Part shown: in pieces, positions 45,064 to 54,162 of the stretch
How the letters are laid out: every line of letters begins with the position of its first letter
Position numbering within the stretch: position 1 is the first letter of the stretch
Assembly: GCA_963753955.1 (NCBI GenBank)
Contig: CAVWEM010000005.1
Coordinates: 310,001-374,000, forward strand
Source: Methylumidiphilus sp963753955
Lineage (GTDB): Bacteria > Pseudomonadota > Gammaproteobacteria > Methylococcales > Methylococcaceae
Reading direction: 5' to 3'
Length of the DNA stretch: 64,000 nucleotides
Notes under the pieces: generated by a model
What the model saw: only the letters and a program-made list of their open reading frames with translations
What the model was told of the DNA's origin: nothing
Databases searched by the model: none
Translations under genes and position numbers: made by a program

Positions 45064-45125
45064 TTCAGCAGACTGCTTGCAATACTTTGATGTCCCCAAG
45101 GCACTGGCTCAGGGGGCATTGTTTT

Positions 45126-45298
45126 TCCTGATTAGCAAGATGTTTCAGCTTCGCTGTTTGCGCTGTCATTTCGGCATGGATGCCGAAATCCCGGCCATGG
45201 ACGGGTAGTCAGCTTGCCATCCATGGACGCTGGATACCGGCATCCGTGCCGGTATGACGATATTTGGGACGCTGGCTGAATCTTATTGCTAATCAGGA
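45126..45298. repeat. MITE-like element with 13-bp terminal inverted repeats
   Basis: A 173-bp non-coding element is bounded by TCCTGATTAGCAA (45126-45138) and its exact inverse TTGCTAATCAGGA (45286-45298). Inside are two palindromes, TTTCGGCA/TGCCGAAA and ATACCGGCA/TGCCGGTAT, and a TCCATGGA-centred stretch also found inverted at 33541-33562. It lies between lysA and dapF. Confidence 0.68.
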
Positions 45299-45325
45299 TT
45301 AAAGAAAAAATAAAAGACGGCTAAG

Positions 45326-46155
45326 ATGATGATTAAGTTCACCAAAATGCACGGCTTGGGCAACGACTTCGTGGTCATTGACGCCGTGCGGCAGAAAGTC
45401 GAGTTGAGCCCGGTACAAGTGCGAAAAATCGCCGACCGCCATTTCGGCGTGGGTTGCGACCAGTTATTGTTGGTCGAGCCTGCGGCCAGCGGGGATGCCG
45501 ATTTCCACTACCGCATCTTCAACGCCGACGGGGGCGAGGTGTCTCAGTGTGGCAATGGGGCCCGCTGTTTCGCCCGCTTCGTCCACGAGCAAAGCCTTTC
45601 CGACAAAATCGAAGTCAAGGTGGACACCCGCGCCGGGCGGATGGTGTTGCGGCGCGAAAATGACGGCGACATCACCGTGGACATGGGAATCCCCCGCTTC
45701 GACCCGGCGCAAATCCCTTTGAACGCCGAGCGCGAGGCGTTGTCCTATAGCGCCGAAGTGGAGGGAAAAACTTGGGACTTCGGTGCGGTGTCCATGGGCA
45801 ATCCCCACGCGGTGCTGCGGATCGACAATATAGACGACGCGCTGGTTGCAACCTTGGGCCGGCATTGGAAAGCCATCCATTGTTCCCCGAGCGCGCCAAT
45901 ATCGGTTTTATGCAGGTCATGGACAAGCACCATGTCCGCCTGCGGGTATACGAGCGCGGCTGTGGTGAGACCCTGGCCTGCGGCAGCGGGGCTTGCGGGG
46001 CGGCGGTGGTTGGCATCGTGCAAGGCTTGCTTGAAAGTCCGGTCCGGGTCGATTTGCCCGGCGGTTCTCTGCACATCAGTTGGCGTGGCCGGAATGAGGC
46101 GGTTTTCATGACCGGCCCGGCGGCCAGCGTTTTTGAAGGCACAATGAATATATGA
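45326..46155 (+). CDS. dapF: Diaminopimelate epimerase (frameshifted)
   Basis: DapF interconverts LL- and meso-diaminopimelate. The first frame gives KFTKMHGLGNDFVVID and the first catalytic cysteine in NADGGEVSQCGNGARCFARF. It shifts near 45855 at TTGGGCCGG. The other frame continues with ALESHPLFPERANIGFMQVM and the second catalytic cysteine in CGETLACGSGACGAAVVG. One missing G would restore the usual 276 residues. Because dapF is normally essential, a sequence error is the likeliest explanation. It overlaps the DUF484 gene by four bases. Confidence 0.9.
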
Positions 46156-46865
46156 AGTTGAATAACGCCCAGCAATGCGGCTTTACAGAAATCGCGGCGG
46201 ATGACATCGAAGCCTGGCTACTGCGAAATCCCGATTTTTTCCATCACTATCCTGGTTGCCTGGAATTCCTGAAACTGCCACATCCCTGTGGAGACGCGGT
46301 ATCTTTGGTGACGCGGCAGATTGAACTGTTGCGGGAGAAAAACCAAAAACTGCAAATGCAGTTGAACGACATCCTGCAAATCGCCAGGGACAATGATTCC
46401 CTGTTGCGGCGCTTCCACCAGCTCACCCTTGCCCTGTTGGACGCGGCATCGCTGGATGATGCCTTGGCGGCCTTGCGCTGGCTGCTGCACGACTGTTTCG
46501 ACGCCGATTTTGTCAGCGTACGGCTGATCCAGCCCATCATCGACTGCCCCATCGCCAATCTGTGCGTATCCGAAGATTGCCCGCAACTGGCACATTTCAA
46601 GCGAGTCCTGGAGGCAGCCAAGCCGGAATGCGGCAAGCCCGACACCGAACAAGCCGGATTCTTATTCGGGACGGATGCCGCCGAAGTCGAGTCCTATGCG
46701 CTCGTGCCCTTGTGCCATGCAGGCCTCAAGGGTGTGCTTGCCATCGGCAGCCGTGACCCCGACCGCTTCGAGGCGGGCATGGGCGACTTGTTCCTCTCCC
46801 AGATGAGTGATGTGGTTGCCGCCCGTTTTGTCTCCCTGCTGCCTGGCGGACGGACCGAGGCATGA
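46152..46865 (+). CDS. DUF484 family protein
   Basis: This 237-residue cytoplasmic protein is of the DUF484 (GAF-like) family, which sits between dapF and xerC in many gammaproteobacteria. It shows IEAWLLRNPDFFHHYPGCLE, a coiled segment with QIELLREKNQKLQMQLNDI and a C-terminal GAF-like domain with SYALVPLCHAGLKGVLAIGS. Function unknown. It overlaps both neighbours by four bases. Confidence 0.93.
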   Translation: MKLNNAQQCGFTEIAADDIEAWLLRNPDFFHHYPGCLEFLKLPHPCGDAVSLVTRQIELLREKNQKLQMQLNDILQIARDNDSLLRRFHQLTLALLDAASLDDALAALRWLLHDCFDADFVSVRLIQPIIDCPIANLCVSEDCPQLAHFKRVLEAAKPECGKPDTEQAGFLFGTDAAEVESYALVPLCHAGLKGVLAIGSRDPDRFEAGMGDLFLSQMSDVVAARFVSLLPGGRTEA

Positions 46866-47770
46866 GCCATGGTGCGCAGGAATGGGTGGCACGCTATTTG
46901 GCAGTGCTGCAAGTCCAGCAGCGCGTGTCCACGCATACCTTGGACGCCTACCGCCGCGACCTGCGCCAATTAGCCGAGTACTGCGACCGACACCAATTGG
47001 ATTCCTGGGAGACCTTGTGTGAACACCACATCCGCGCCCATATCGCCTCCCGCCATCGCGAGGGACTAGGCAGCCGCAGCCTGCAAAGGGAGTTGTCCGC
47101 CATCCGAGGCTTCTTTGGATTTTTGACCGGCGAACACCACTTGCAACTCAATCCCGCGCGTGGGGTTCGCGCCCCCAAAGCCCCGCGCACATTGCCCAAG
47201 CCGCTGGACGTGGATCAGATGGCCGGTATGCTGGAGGCGCAGCAGGACGACGCACTCGAAGTCCGTGATGTCGCCATGTGGGAACTGTTCTATTCCTCGG
47301 GACTGCGTTTGAGCGAACTGACTGGACTGGATTGCCCCGATATTGACCTGGAGTCCGGCTCTGTCTTCGTCCGCTCGGGCAAGGGCAACCGCTCCCGCTA
47401 TGTTCCCGTGGGCAGCAAAGCCTGCGCGGCCATGCGGGCTTGGCTGGGGGTCAGGGCAGGCTATGCAGGCACCCAGGAGCCGGCCTTGTTCGTCAGCCGT
47501 TTGGGCAAGCGCATCGCCCCGCGTAGCGTCCAACAGCGGCTGGAGCGCTGGCGTGTCAAGCAAGGCATGGACAGCCGCGTCCACCCGCACCGGCTGCGCC
47601 ATTCCTTCGCCAGCCATATGCTGGAAGGCTCGAGCGACCTGCGGGCGGTGCAGGAGCTGCTCGGCCACGCCAATATCGCCACTACGCAGATTTACACCCA
47701 CCTCGACTTCCAGCGGCTGGCGGCGGTTTATGACCAAGCCCATCCACGCGCTAAGAAACGGGACGGCTGA
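46862..47770 (+). CDS. xerC: Tyrosine recombinase XerC
   Basis: XerC resolves chromosome dimers at dif together with XerD. The 302-residue protein has the N-terminal SAM-like domain (VSTHTLDAYRRDLRQLAEYC). The catalytic set is visible: arginine in YSSGLRLSELTGLD, lysine in GKGNRSRYVPVG, HPHRLRHSFASHML, GHANIATTQIYTHLD with the tyrosine nucleophile. It belongs to the dapF-DUF484-xerC block, so it is the housekeeping enzyme rather than an integrase. Confidence 0.94.
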   Translation: MSHGAQEWVARYLAVLQVQQRVSTHTLDAYRRDLRQLAEYCDRHQLDSWETLCEHHIRAHIASRHREGLGSRSLQRELSAIRGFFGFLTGEHHLQLNPARGVRAPKAPRTLPKPLDVDQMAGMLEAQQDDALEVRDVAMWELFYSSGLRLSELTGLDCPDIDLESGSVFVRSGKGNRSRYVPVGSKACAAMRAWLGVRAGYAGTQEPALFVSRLGKRIAPRSVQQRLERWRVKQGMDSRVHPHRLRHSFASHMLEGSSDLRAVQELLGHANIATTQIYTHLDFQRLAAVYDQAHPRAKKRDG

Positions 47771-47845
47771 AGTCCGGCCGTCTGCAACGGCGGCGAGAAC
47801 TAAGATATAATCAATCCGTTTGGGAAATCGCCACAGGACCAACTC

Positions 47846-48913
47846 ATGTCAGCGTCAAAGAAATTAATCAGCAAGGAAAAACCACCCGCCACCGGCGTGC
47901 TGGAACTCATCAATCCGAAAACGCTAAAGGAAAAAGGCCCGCTTTGGACCATAGGAGGGGCGCTGGTGCTGATTGGCGCTTTGCTCTTCGGCATAGCCGA
48001 ATATTGGGGCGATGAGGAACCACGCTTCGATGTCATCCAGGTGGCGATGAAGGATGCTGGCGTCGAAAAACCCAAGGATATGCCGCTAGGGTATGCCTAT
48101 GCCTCCGCCCTGATCCATATCGCCGACATCCTGCTGCACAAGCCGGGCGGGTTCCTGTCCAATGACATGTTTCCGCCAGGCGTGTTGGAAGACAACATGC
48201 CGCAGTGGGAATACGGCGCGCTGACATCCTTGCGCGACGGCACTTCAGCCCTGCGCAACCACATCGCCCGTGCCCAAACCCAGTCCAAGGAAGACCCCGA
48301 CCTGGCCAAGGCCGAACCGATGTTCTACTTCGACCACAAATCCTGGCAGTTGCCTTCCTCCGAAGGCGAGTATTCCAAGGGCATCGAAGCCATGGAGCGC
48401 TACCGCGACCGCCTGAGAAAGAAGGTGCCTGCGGGTACGCCGCTGGGCGACACCAGCAACGAAGCCCCATTCTTCTCCCGCGCGGACAATCTGCGCCAGT
48501 ATCTGGAAATTTTGGAAAAGCGCCTGGGCAGCCTGTCCAACCGTCTTAGCGCCAGCGCCGGCGATGCCCGGCAGCTTAGCCAGGAAGATGGCCGCGTCCA
48601 AGTGACCAAGACCTCCTGGTGGAACATTGACGACATCTTTTTCGAAGCCCGCGGTTACTGCTGGGCTACGATACACATTCTGCAGGCGGTGGAATTCGAC
48701 TTCCGCGAGATTCTCGGCAACAAGACCGCCTTGGTTTCCCTGCAAGCCATCATCCATGAATTGGAGGATGGACAGGCGCCTTTCCTCAGCCCGGTCATCC
48801 TGAATGGCGGCGGCTTCGGCCTGTTCGCCAATTACTCCCTGACCCTGGCCAACTACATCGCCCGCGCCAATGCGGCAACCATCGACTTGCGCAACCTGCT
48901 GCAACAAGGCTGA
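47846..48913 (+). CDS. DUF2333 family membrane protein
   Basis: This 355-residue protein has one N-terminal membrane helix (LWTIGGALVLIGALLFGIAEYW) and a large soluble domain matching DUF2333 (HIADILLHKPGGFLSNDMFP, PGVLEDNMPQWEYGALTSLR, YFDHKSWQLPSSEGEY). Its function is unknown. A short hairpin GTCCGGC-CTT-GCCGGAC (48928-48944) follows the gene. Confidence 0.88.
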   Translation: MSASKKLISKEKPPATGVLELINPKTLKEKGPLWTIGGALVLIGALLFGIAEYWGDEEPRFDVIQVAMKDAGVEKPKDMPLGYAYASALIHIADILLHKPGGFLSNDMFPPGVLEDNMPQWEYGALTSLRDGTSALRNHIARAQTQSKEDPDLAKAEPMFYFDHKSWQLPSSEGEYSKGIEAMERYRDRLRKKVPAGTPLGDTSNEAPFFSRADNLRQYLEILEKRLGSLSNRLSASAGDARQLSQEDGRVQVTKTSWWNIDDIFFEARGYCWATIHILQAVEFDFREILGNKTALVSLQAIIHELEDGQAPFLSPVILNGGGFGLFANYSLTLANYIARANAATIDLRNLLQQG

Positions 48914-48982
48914 ACCTATCGGCGGAAGTCCGGCCTTGCCGGACGCTCCTCCTATTCACGACCGAATGTTAGAGTTTTTCAC

Positions 48983-49273
48983 ATGGCCAACAATCTCGAC
49001 AACACCGATAAAATACCCTCCAACGCCATTCTGCGGTTGCTTTTCGTGATCCTGTTCAACATCATCAACATGGTCGTGGGCAAGCTGATCCTGCTCCTCG
49101 CGTTTTTCCAGTTTCTCAGCCATCTCCTTACTGGGCGGGTGTCGGTGCGCACCGTCCGCTGGGGTGAGGCAATGTCTAACTGGACATGGCAGATGTTCCT
49201 GTTCATGACCTACAAGACCGAACGCATGCCGTTCCCTTTCCACAAACTGGGTGCCGATCCCGAACAGGACTGA
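48983..49273 (+). CDS. DUF4389 family membrane protein
   Basis: This 96-residue inner-membrane protein is of the DUF4389 type. It has a long hydrophobic stretch LRLLFVILFNIINMVVGKLI and LLLAFFQFLSHLLTG, then a cytoplasmic tail with YKTERMPFPFHKLG. Function unknown. It lies 69 bases after the DUF2333 gene and converges with pbpC. Confidence 0.85.
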   Translation: MANNLDNTDKIPSNAILRLLFVILFNIINMVVGKLILLLAFFQFLSHLLTGRVSVRTVRWGEAMSNWTWQMFLFMTYKTERMPFPFHKLGADPEQD

Positions 49274-49277
49274 CCGC

Positions 49278-51500
49278 TCAACGGTTCAAGCCGCGCACGG
49301 AAAAGGTGATGGAATCATAAACCTTCCCCCCTTGCCCCACTAAGGCCAGCTTATGCGGACCAGGCCGGGGTCGCCACAGATGGCTTTTATCGGCTAGGCT
49401 TAAGTTCTTGCCATCCAGCACGAAGGCGGCATAAGCTTGGGCGGGGCGGGTGGAGAACAACACGGCCTGGTTTTCGTAAGGGATGTCTGGATCCAAGGCG
49501 ATGACCACGCCCTTGGCCGGAGACTCGATACGGGGTGCCTGGGTCGCCACTTCGGCCAGATGCACTACCCCGATTTCCGTACCTTGTATGAACCACTCGC
49601 CGCGCGTTGGCTCGACCGCTGGCTCGTAGCGGATTTCGCCGTGGAGCAGCCCGGTAGGTGGTACAGGTGATTTGGAAGCCTGGTTTTCCTGCAAGGCATT
49701 CATGATTTCCAGCCAGGCCGGGGCCGCGCCTGTGACGCCGGAGACATCATGCATGGAATCCCCCTCGAAATTCCCCACCCACACGCCCACGGTATATTTT
49801 CGGCTGTAGCCTATGCACCAATTGTCGCGCATGTCCTTGCTGGTGCCGGTCTTGACCGCCGTCCAGAAGCGCGTCGCCAAAGGATTGGAAAGCCCGAAAG
49901 TCACCGCCCGTCCGGCGCGGTCGGAAAGGATGTCGGAGACGATGAACGCGGCGGCCTCGTCCAAAACCCGCCGCGATTGCCCTTTGGCTTCATCGAACCG
50001 CAGCCGCAGAGCCGAAAACACCCCGCCGTTCGCCAACGCCCGATAGGCGTTCACCTGTTCCAACAAGCTGACTTCCGCCGACCCCAAAGCCAGCGAGAAG
50101 CCATAATATTCGCCGGGCTGGCTGATGCTCAGATAGCCGAAATCGCGCAATCGGTCACGGAAGCGCTCCACCCCCGACAACACCAGGGTGCGCACCGCCG
50201 GTACATTCAGCGAACTGGCCAAGGCGGTGCGCACACTGACCCGGCCTTTGAAGTCACGGTCGTAGTTCTGCGGAATATAGAGGCCAGACGGGGTTTCCAG
50301 ATGCACGGGCGCATCGTCCAGGACGGAGGCGGCGGTGAGATAACGTTTCTCCAGCGCCAAGCCATACAAAAACGGCTTCAGCGTCGAACCCGCCTGCCGC
50401 CGGGCACCGACGCCATCCACCTTGCCCGCCTTGGAAAACGGCCCAGCCGAACCGACATAGGCCAGCACCTCGCCCGTATCATTGTCCACCACCAGCACCG
50501 CGCCGTCGCGCACATTGCGGCCGGACAGCCCCCGCAGTTGCTGATCCAAGGCGTTGTAGGCCAGCCGTTGCACAGCCTCGTCCAAGGTCGTCCGCAAGGA
50601 TTCGCCAGGGATTTTGAGCAGTTGCCGGGCCAAATGCGGGGCCACAGCCACATCAGGCACGACCGGCATAGGCCGACCCAGAACACTGGTAGCCAAGGCC
50701 TTTAGTTGGGAGCAAGCTGAAGGCAGCTTGCCCGCCTGCGCAATGGCGCAGGCGCGACCGCCAATACGCACCGCACTTGCGTTGGGCGAAGGCAGCATCG
50801 CCGCCAGCACCAAAGCCTCATCTTCCGACAGGCCCGAAGGCTGCTTGCCCAAAAAAACCCGCGCCGTCGCCGCCACCCCCTGCGACTCGCCTCGGAAGCC
50901 GACGAGATTGAGGTAAGCCTCCAAAATCTCCCGTTTGCTCCAGGTGTCCTCCAGTTCCAACGCGGCGCGAATCTGCGCCAGCTTTTGCCCCAGTGTGCGC
51001 TGTCCCCGGCCCAGCGCGAGCCTAGGATCCAACATTGCCGCCAGTTGCATCGTCAAGGTGCTGGCCCCCCGCGCCGGTTTGCCCAGCAGCCGCCCCAACG
51101 AAGCCGCAGCCAGAGCCCGCCAATCCACGCCGTGATGCCGTTGGAAGCGCCTATCCTCGGCCAAGAGGATGGCCGTGACCAAGGCGGGCGAGATTTGCTC
51201 CAAACCCGTCCAAGGCAGACGGCGGATCTTGAAATCCAGCCTAAGCGCATCCAAAGGCTTGCCGTTACGATCCAGCAGCCAAGCGTCAGAGGGACGCCAG
51301 GACGATTTGACCTCATGGAACGTCGGCAAGCCCCACGCCAAGCTGGGCAGCAGGAGCAAAATCGCCAACCAACGAAAAATGTCACGTGAAGGCGCAAAGA
51401 CGCAAATTAAGCGGATCTTTGCGTTGCGCCTTTGCGCCTTCACATGGGACTGCTCTTGTCTTTGCAATAGATGAATTTTATGCTGGATATCTGATTTCAT
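49278..51500 (-). CDS. pbpC: Penicillin-binding protein 1C
   Basis: This is a bifunctional peptidoglycan synthase of about 740 residues. A membrane anchor (FRWLAILLLLPSLAWGL) precedes the glycosyltransferase domain with AILLAEDRRFQRHHGVDW and GASTLTMQL. The transpeptidase domain has the SxxK serine in RRQAGSTLKPFLYGLAL, SSLNVPAV and KTGTSKDMRDNWCIGY. The C-terminal extension is the PBP1C-specific domain. The N-terminal 40 codons run through an inverted repeat (51386-51443), so the native start is uncertain. Confidence 0.93.
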   Translation of the reverse strand: MKSDIQHKIHLLQRQEQSHVKAQRRNAKIRLICVFAPSRDIFRWLAILLLLPSLAWGLPTFHEVKSSWRPSDAWLLDRNGKPLDALRLDFKIRRLPWTGLEQISPALVTAILLAEDRRFQRHHGVDWRALAAASLGRLLGKPARGASTLTMQLAAMLDPRLALGRGQRTLGQKLAQIRAALELEDTWSKREILEAYLNLVGFRGESQGVAATARVFLGKQPSGLSEDEALVLAAMLPSPNASAVRIGGRACAIAQAGKLPSACSQLKALATSVLGRPMPVVPDVAVAPHLARQLLKIPGESLRTTLDEAVQRLAYNALDQQLRGLSGRNVRDGAVLVVDNDTGEVLAYVGSAGPFSKAGKVDGVGARRQAGSTLKPFLYGLALEKRYLTAASVLDDAPVHLETPSGLYIPQNYDRDFKGRVSVRTALASSLNVPAVRTLVLSGVERFRDRLRDFGYLSISQPGEYYGFSLALGSAEVSLLEQVNAYRALANGGVFSALRLRFDEAKGQSRRVLDEAAAFIVSDILSDRAGRAVTFGLSNPLATRFWTAVKTGTSKDMRDNWCIGYSRKYTVGVWVGNFEGDSMHDVSGVTGAAPAWLEIMNALQENQASKSPVPPTGLLHGEIRYEPAVEPTRGEWFIQGTEIGVVHLAEVATQAPRIESPAKGVVIALDPDIPYENQAVLFSTRPAQAYAAFVLDGKNLSLADKSHLWRPRPGPHKLALVGQGGKVYDSITFSVRGLNR
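51386..51443. repeat. Inverted repeat across the pbpC start region
   Basis: GTGAAGGCGCAAAG (51386-51399) pairs exactly with CTTTGCGCCTTCAC (51430-51443), with further partial pairing inside (GCGCAAAGACGCAAA-like arms). It lies within the first codons of pbpC and looks like an inserted repeat. Confidence 0.7.
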
Positions 51501-51718
51501 GGCCGCTCAGAAAAGCCAATAGGCTGTAGGAAAAAAGTATACTCTTCCTCAAGCCTCAGGCCTCCAAGTGATAAGCCATCCTTATGGATCCCATCACCAC
51601 AATTGAATTCCCATCCTGGATGCCTGCCCCCATACTGCCCGGCCGACGGCAAGCCCGAAGGAACCCCCGCATGTCGGCCGCACTGAAATCCTAAGCGAAT
51701 GAAAGAAGAGGAAGAATC

Positions 51719-53092
51719 ATGGATCAGTCCCGTCGTTACGCCCGCCTGGATCTTAAAGAAACCGAGTTTATCGCGGGTGGCCGTCATGTGTTGACTGCCT
51801 ATGTCATGAAACCGAAGGCCGGTTATGGCTTACTGTCCACAGCGGCGCACTTCGCGGCGGAATCCTCCACCGGCACCAATGTCGAAGTCGGTACCACCGA
51901 CGACTTCACCCGTGGCCTAGACGCCCTGGTCTACGAAATCGACGAGTCCAGCGGCTTGATGAAAATCGCCTATCCCATCGACCTGTTCGACCGCAACATC
52001 ACGGATGGACGCGCCATGCTGGCCTCGGTATGGACGCTCACCGTCGGCAACAACCAGGGCATGGGCGATGTGGAATACGCCAAGTTGCACGACATTTATA
52101 TTCCGCCGAAATTCTTGGCGCTGTTCGACGGCCCCGCCATGAACATCCAAGACCTATGGCGCATCCTTGACCGGCCTCTAGTCAACGGCGGCATGGTCGT
52201 AGGCACCATAATCAAACCCAAACTCGGTCTGCGGCCCCAGCCCTTCGCCGACGCCTGTCACCAGTTTTGGCTGGGCGGCGATTTCATCAAGAACGACGAA
52301 CCGCAGGGCAACCAAGTGTTCGCCCCGTTGAAAAAAACCATCCCCTTAGTCGCCGACGCGATGCGCCGCGCACAAGACGAAACTGGAACGCCTAAGCTGT
52401 TCTCCGCCAACATCACCGCCGACGACCCCTTTGAAATGTTCGCACGCGGCGAATTCATCTTGGAAACCTTCGCCGAAAACGCGCCGCATGTCGCCTTCCT
52501 GGTGGATGGCTATGTGGCCGGCTGCACTGCCGTCACCGCCGCGCGCCGACATTTCCCCAACCAGTTCCTGCACTACCACCGGGCCGGCCACGGCGCGGTC
52601 ACCTCGCCCCAATCCCAGCGCGGCTATACCGCCTTCGTCCATTGCAAGATGGCCCGCGTATCCGGCGCGTCCGGCATCCATGTTGGCACAATGGGCTATG
52701 GCAAGATGGAAGGCGGCAAGAAAGACACGCAAATCGCCTACATGATCGAGCGCGACAGCGCGGACGGCCCCTTTTTTCATCAAGAATGGCGCGGCATGAA
52801 GGCGACCACGCCGATTGTTTCTGGCGGCATGAATGCCCTGCGCCTGCCCGGCTTCTTCGACAACCTAGGCCATTGCAATGTGATCCAGACCTCCGGCGGC
52901 GGCGCGTTCGGCCACAAGGACGGTGGCGCGGCGGGGGCCGTATCGCTCAAACAGGCCTGCGACGCTTGGCTGGCCGGGATCAACTTGGTGGAATACGCCA
53001 ACGGCCATCCTGAATTGAAGGCTGCCTTTGCAAGTTTCCAGGCCGATGCCGACATTTTGTATCCTGGCTGGCGGGAAGCGCTGAAAATCTAG
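51719..53092 (+). CDS. cbbM: RuBisCO form II
   Basis: CbbM fixes CO2 onto ribulose-1,5-bisphosphate. The 457-residue length and sequence are those of form II, not form I. The carbamylated-lysine region GGDFIKNDEPQGNQ is present, as are GTIIKPKLGL, HYHRAGHGAVTSPQSQRGYT, GMNALRLPGFFDNLG and QTSGGGAFGHKDG. The ATG at 51719 has an AGAGGAAG site. No cbbR, cbbQ, cbbO or phosphoribulokinase gene is next to it, so its regulation is not visible here. It implies autotrophy or redox balancing. Confidence 0.97.
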   Translation: MDQSRRYARLDLKETEFIAGGRHVLTAYVMKPKAGYGLLSTAAHFAAESSTGTNVEVGTTDDFTRGLDALVYEIDESSGLMKIAYPIDLFDRNITDGRAMLASVWTLTVGNNQGMGDVEYAKLHDIYIPPKFLALFDGPAMNIQDLWRILDRPLVNGGMVVGTIIKPKLGLRPQPFADACHQFWLGGDFIKNDEPQGNQVFAPLKKTIPLVADAMRRAQDETGTPKLFSANITADDPFEMFARGEFILETFAENAPHVAFLVDGYVAGCTAVTAARRHFPNQFLHYHRAGHGAVTSPQSQRGYTAFVHCKMARVSGASGIHVGTMGYGKMEGGKKDTQIAYMIERDSADGPFFHQEWRGMKATTPIVSGGMNALRLPGFFDNLGHCNVIQTSGGGAFGHKDGGAAGAVSLKQACDAWLAGINLVEYANGHPELKAAFASFQADADILYPGWREALKI

Positions 53093-53170
53093 CGCCCGGA
53101 TGCCGCCGCAGGTCTTGCCTCGCCTTTGGAAGAGGGTTAGGGTGAAGGTGTCAAAACAAGATCTCTCCAC

Positions 53171-53845
53171 TTATGGGGATTTGACGGCAAGCTCTTGCAT
53201 CAGCAGGCTACCCACAAACAGTCCCTGGGCATCAAAAAAGACGGTAAGCGTCTTTTGGCTGGCCTTATTTTGGGCATCGTCAAAATTCTGGCTATGATAC
53301 TGCCAGACTTCTTTGGCATCCTCTGGAATCTTGGCCAAGGGGAAAGGCGCCATGCCAAGTTTCAGATCCAAGGCGGGCAGTGTGATCGTCGTGGGCAGCA
53401 AAGCCCTCCCGCCAGGGATGCCCAACAGGGTTTCCACCTCCTGCCGGGTCGATTTTCCCTTGACCAACTTAAGGTATCCTGTGTCCTCGAAACTCCGTTG
53501 CGTGGACGTTGAATCACTGGCATCACGGAATGAATAAGCCGTCAGGACGCCTTTGCTGAACTCGCAGGCCAGAAACCGGTGTTGAACCTGGCTACTGCTG
53601 CCCTGGTATGGCTCGTGGTAGAAAAAAACCTCCGCCTCGAAGGATTCAAACCACCGCCTATCGATCTCCTCGGGAGCGCCAAACCGCTTCATGATCTCAT
53701 CGCGTGAGGCGTATCCCAGCTTGGCACCGGCCAGAGGCTCTAGTTTGTTTTCACGCCCGAAAACCGCCTCATGCAGTTTGGCGCAGCCTGCCAATGACAA
53801 ACACAGAATACCCATTGCCAGTACACACACCGATTTATTTTTCAT
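53171..53845 (-). CDS. Hypothetical lipoprotein with BamE-like repeats
   Basis: This 224-residue protein has a lipoprotein signal peptide and lipobox (CVLAMGILCLSLAGC). Two segments, GYASRDEIMKRFGAPEE and GKSTRQEVETLLGIPGG, resemble the BamE/SmpA-OmlA helix-strand unit. I chose the ATG at 53845 because the signal peptide starts there; the frame is open to 53971. Possible outer-membrane role; function unknown. It is divergent from the ACT-domain gene. Confidence 0.75.
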   Translation of the reverse strand: MKNKSVCVLAMGILCLSLAGCAKLHEAVFGRENKLEPLAGAKLGYASRDEIMKRFGAPEEIDRRWFESFEAEVFFYHEPYQGSSSQVQHRFLACEFSKGVLTAYSFRDASDSTSTQRSFEDTGYLKLVKGKSTRQEVETLLGIPGGRALLPTTITLPALDLKLGMAPFPLAKIPEDAKEVWQYHSQNFDDAQNKASQKTLTVFFDAQGLFVGSLLMQELAVKSP

Positions 53846-53864
53846 TATTATCCTGGGAACTGAC

Positions 53865-54125
53865 ATGCCGAAAAAAAAGCTCACCGCGACCCTACTGATC
53901 TCATGCCCGGACAAACGGGGCTTGGTTGCCCGCATCGCCCATTTTATCTTCGAGCGCGGCGGCAATATCATCGATCTTGACGAGCATGTTGACCCTCAAG
54001 AAAACTTATTTTTCTTGCGGGTAACCTGGGATATGCGGGACTTCAGCATCGCCCCCGACGAAGTGTCGGATGCCTTCGCCCCTCTTAGAAAAACCTATCT
54101 GTCAGAGCCGACCGAAGCGCCTTAA
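53865..54125 (+). CDS. ACT-domain protein, possible truncated formyltetrahydrofolate deformylase
   Basis: This is an 87-residue ACT domain: LTATLLISCPDKRGLVARIA, RGGNIIDLDEHVDPQENLFF and RVTWDMRDFSI. It is the N-terminal third of PurU (usual length about 285), but the hydrolase part (SKxxHCL and NHxxLR motifs) is missing. The frame ends at YLSEPTEAP. A decayed hsdM gene begins about 40 bases later. Either purU was cut by that rearrangement or this is a stand-alone ACT regulator. The ATG at 53865 was chosen from the family start. Confidence 0.7.
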   Translation: MPKKKLTATLLISCPDKRGLVARIAHFIFERGGNIIDLDEHVDPQENLFFLRVTWDMRDFSIAPDEVSDAFAPLRKTYLSEPTEAP

Positions 54126-54162
54126 GCACGGCACGTCTAGCCCGCCTGCTGACCCATCATAA

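Noticed and set aside
46862..47770. Tyrosine recombinase as a mobile-element integrase
   Set aside because: It sits in the conserved dapF-DUF484-xerC block with no attachment repeats, so it is the housekeeping XerC.
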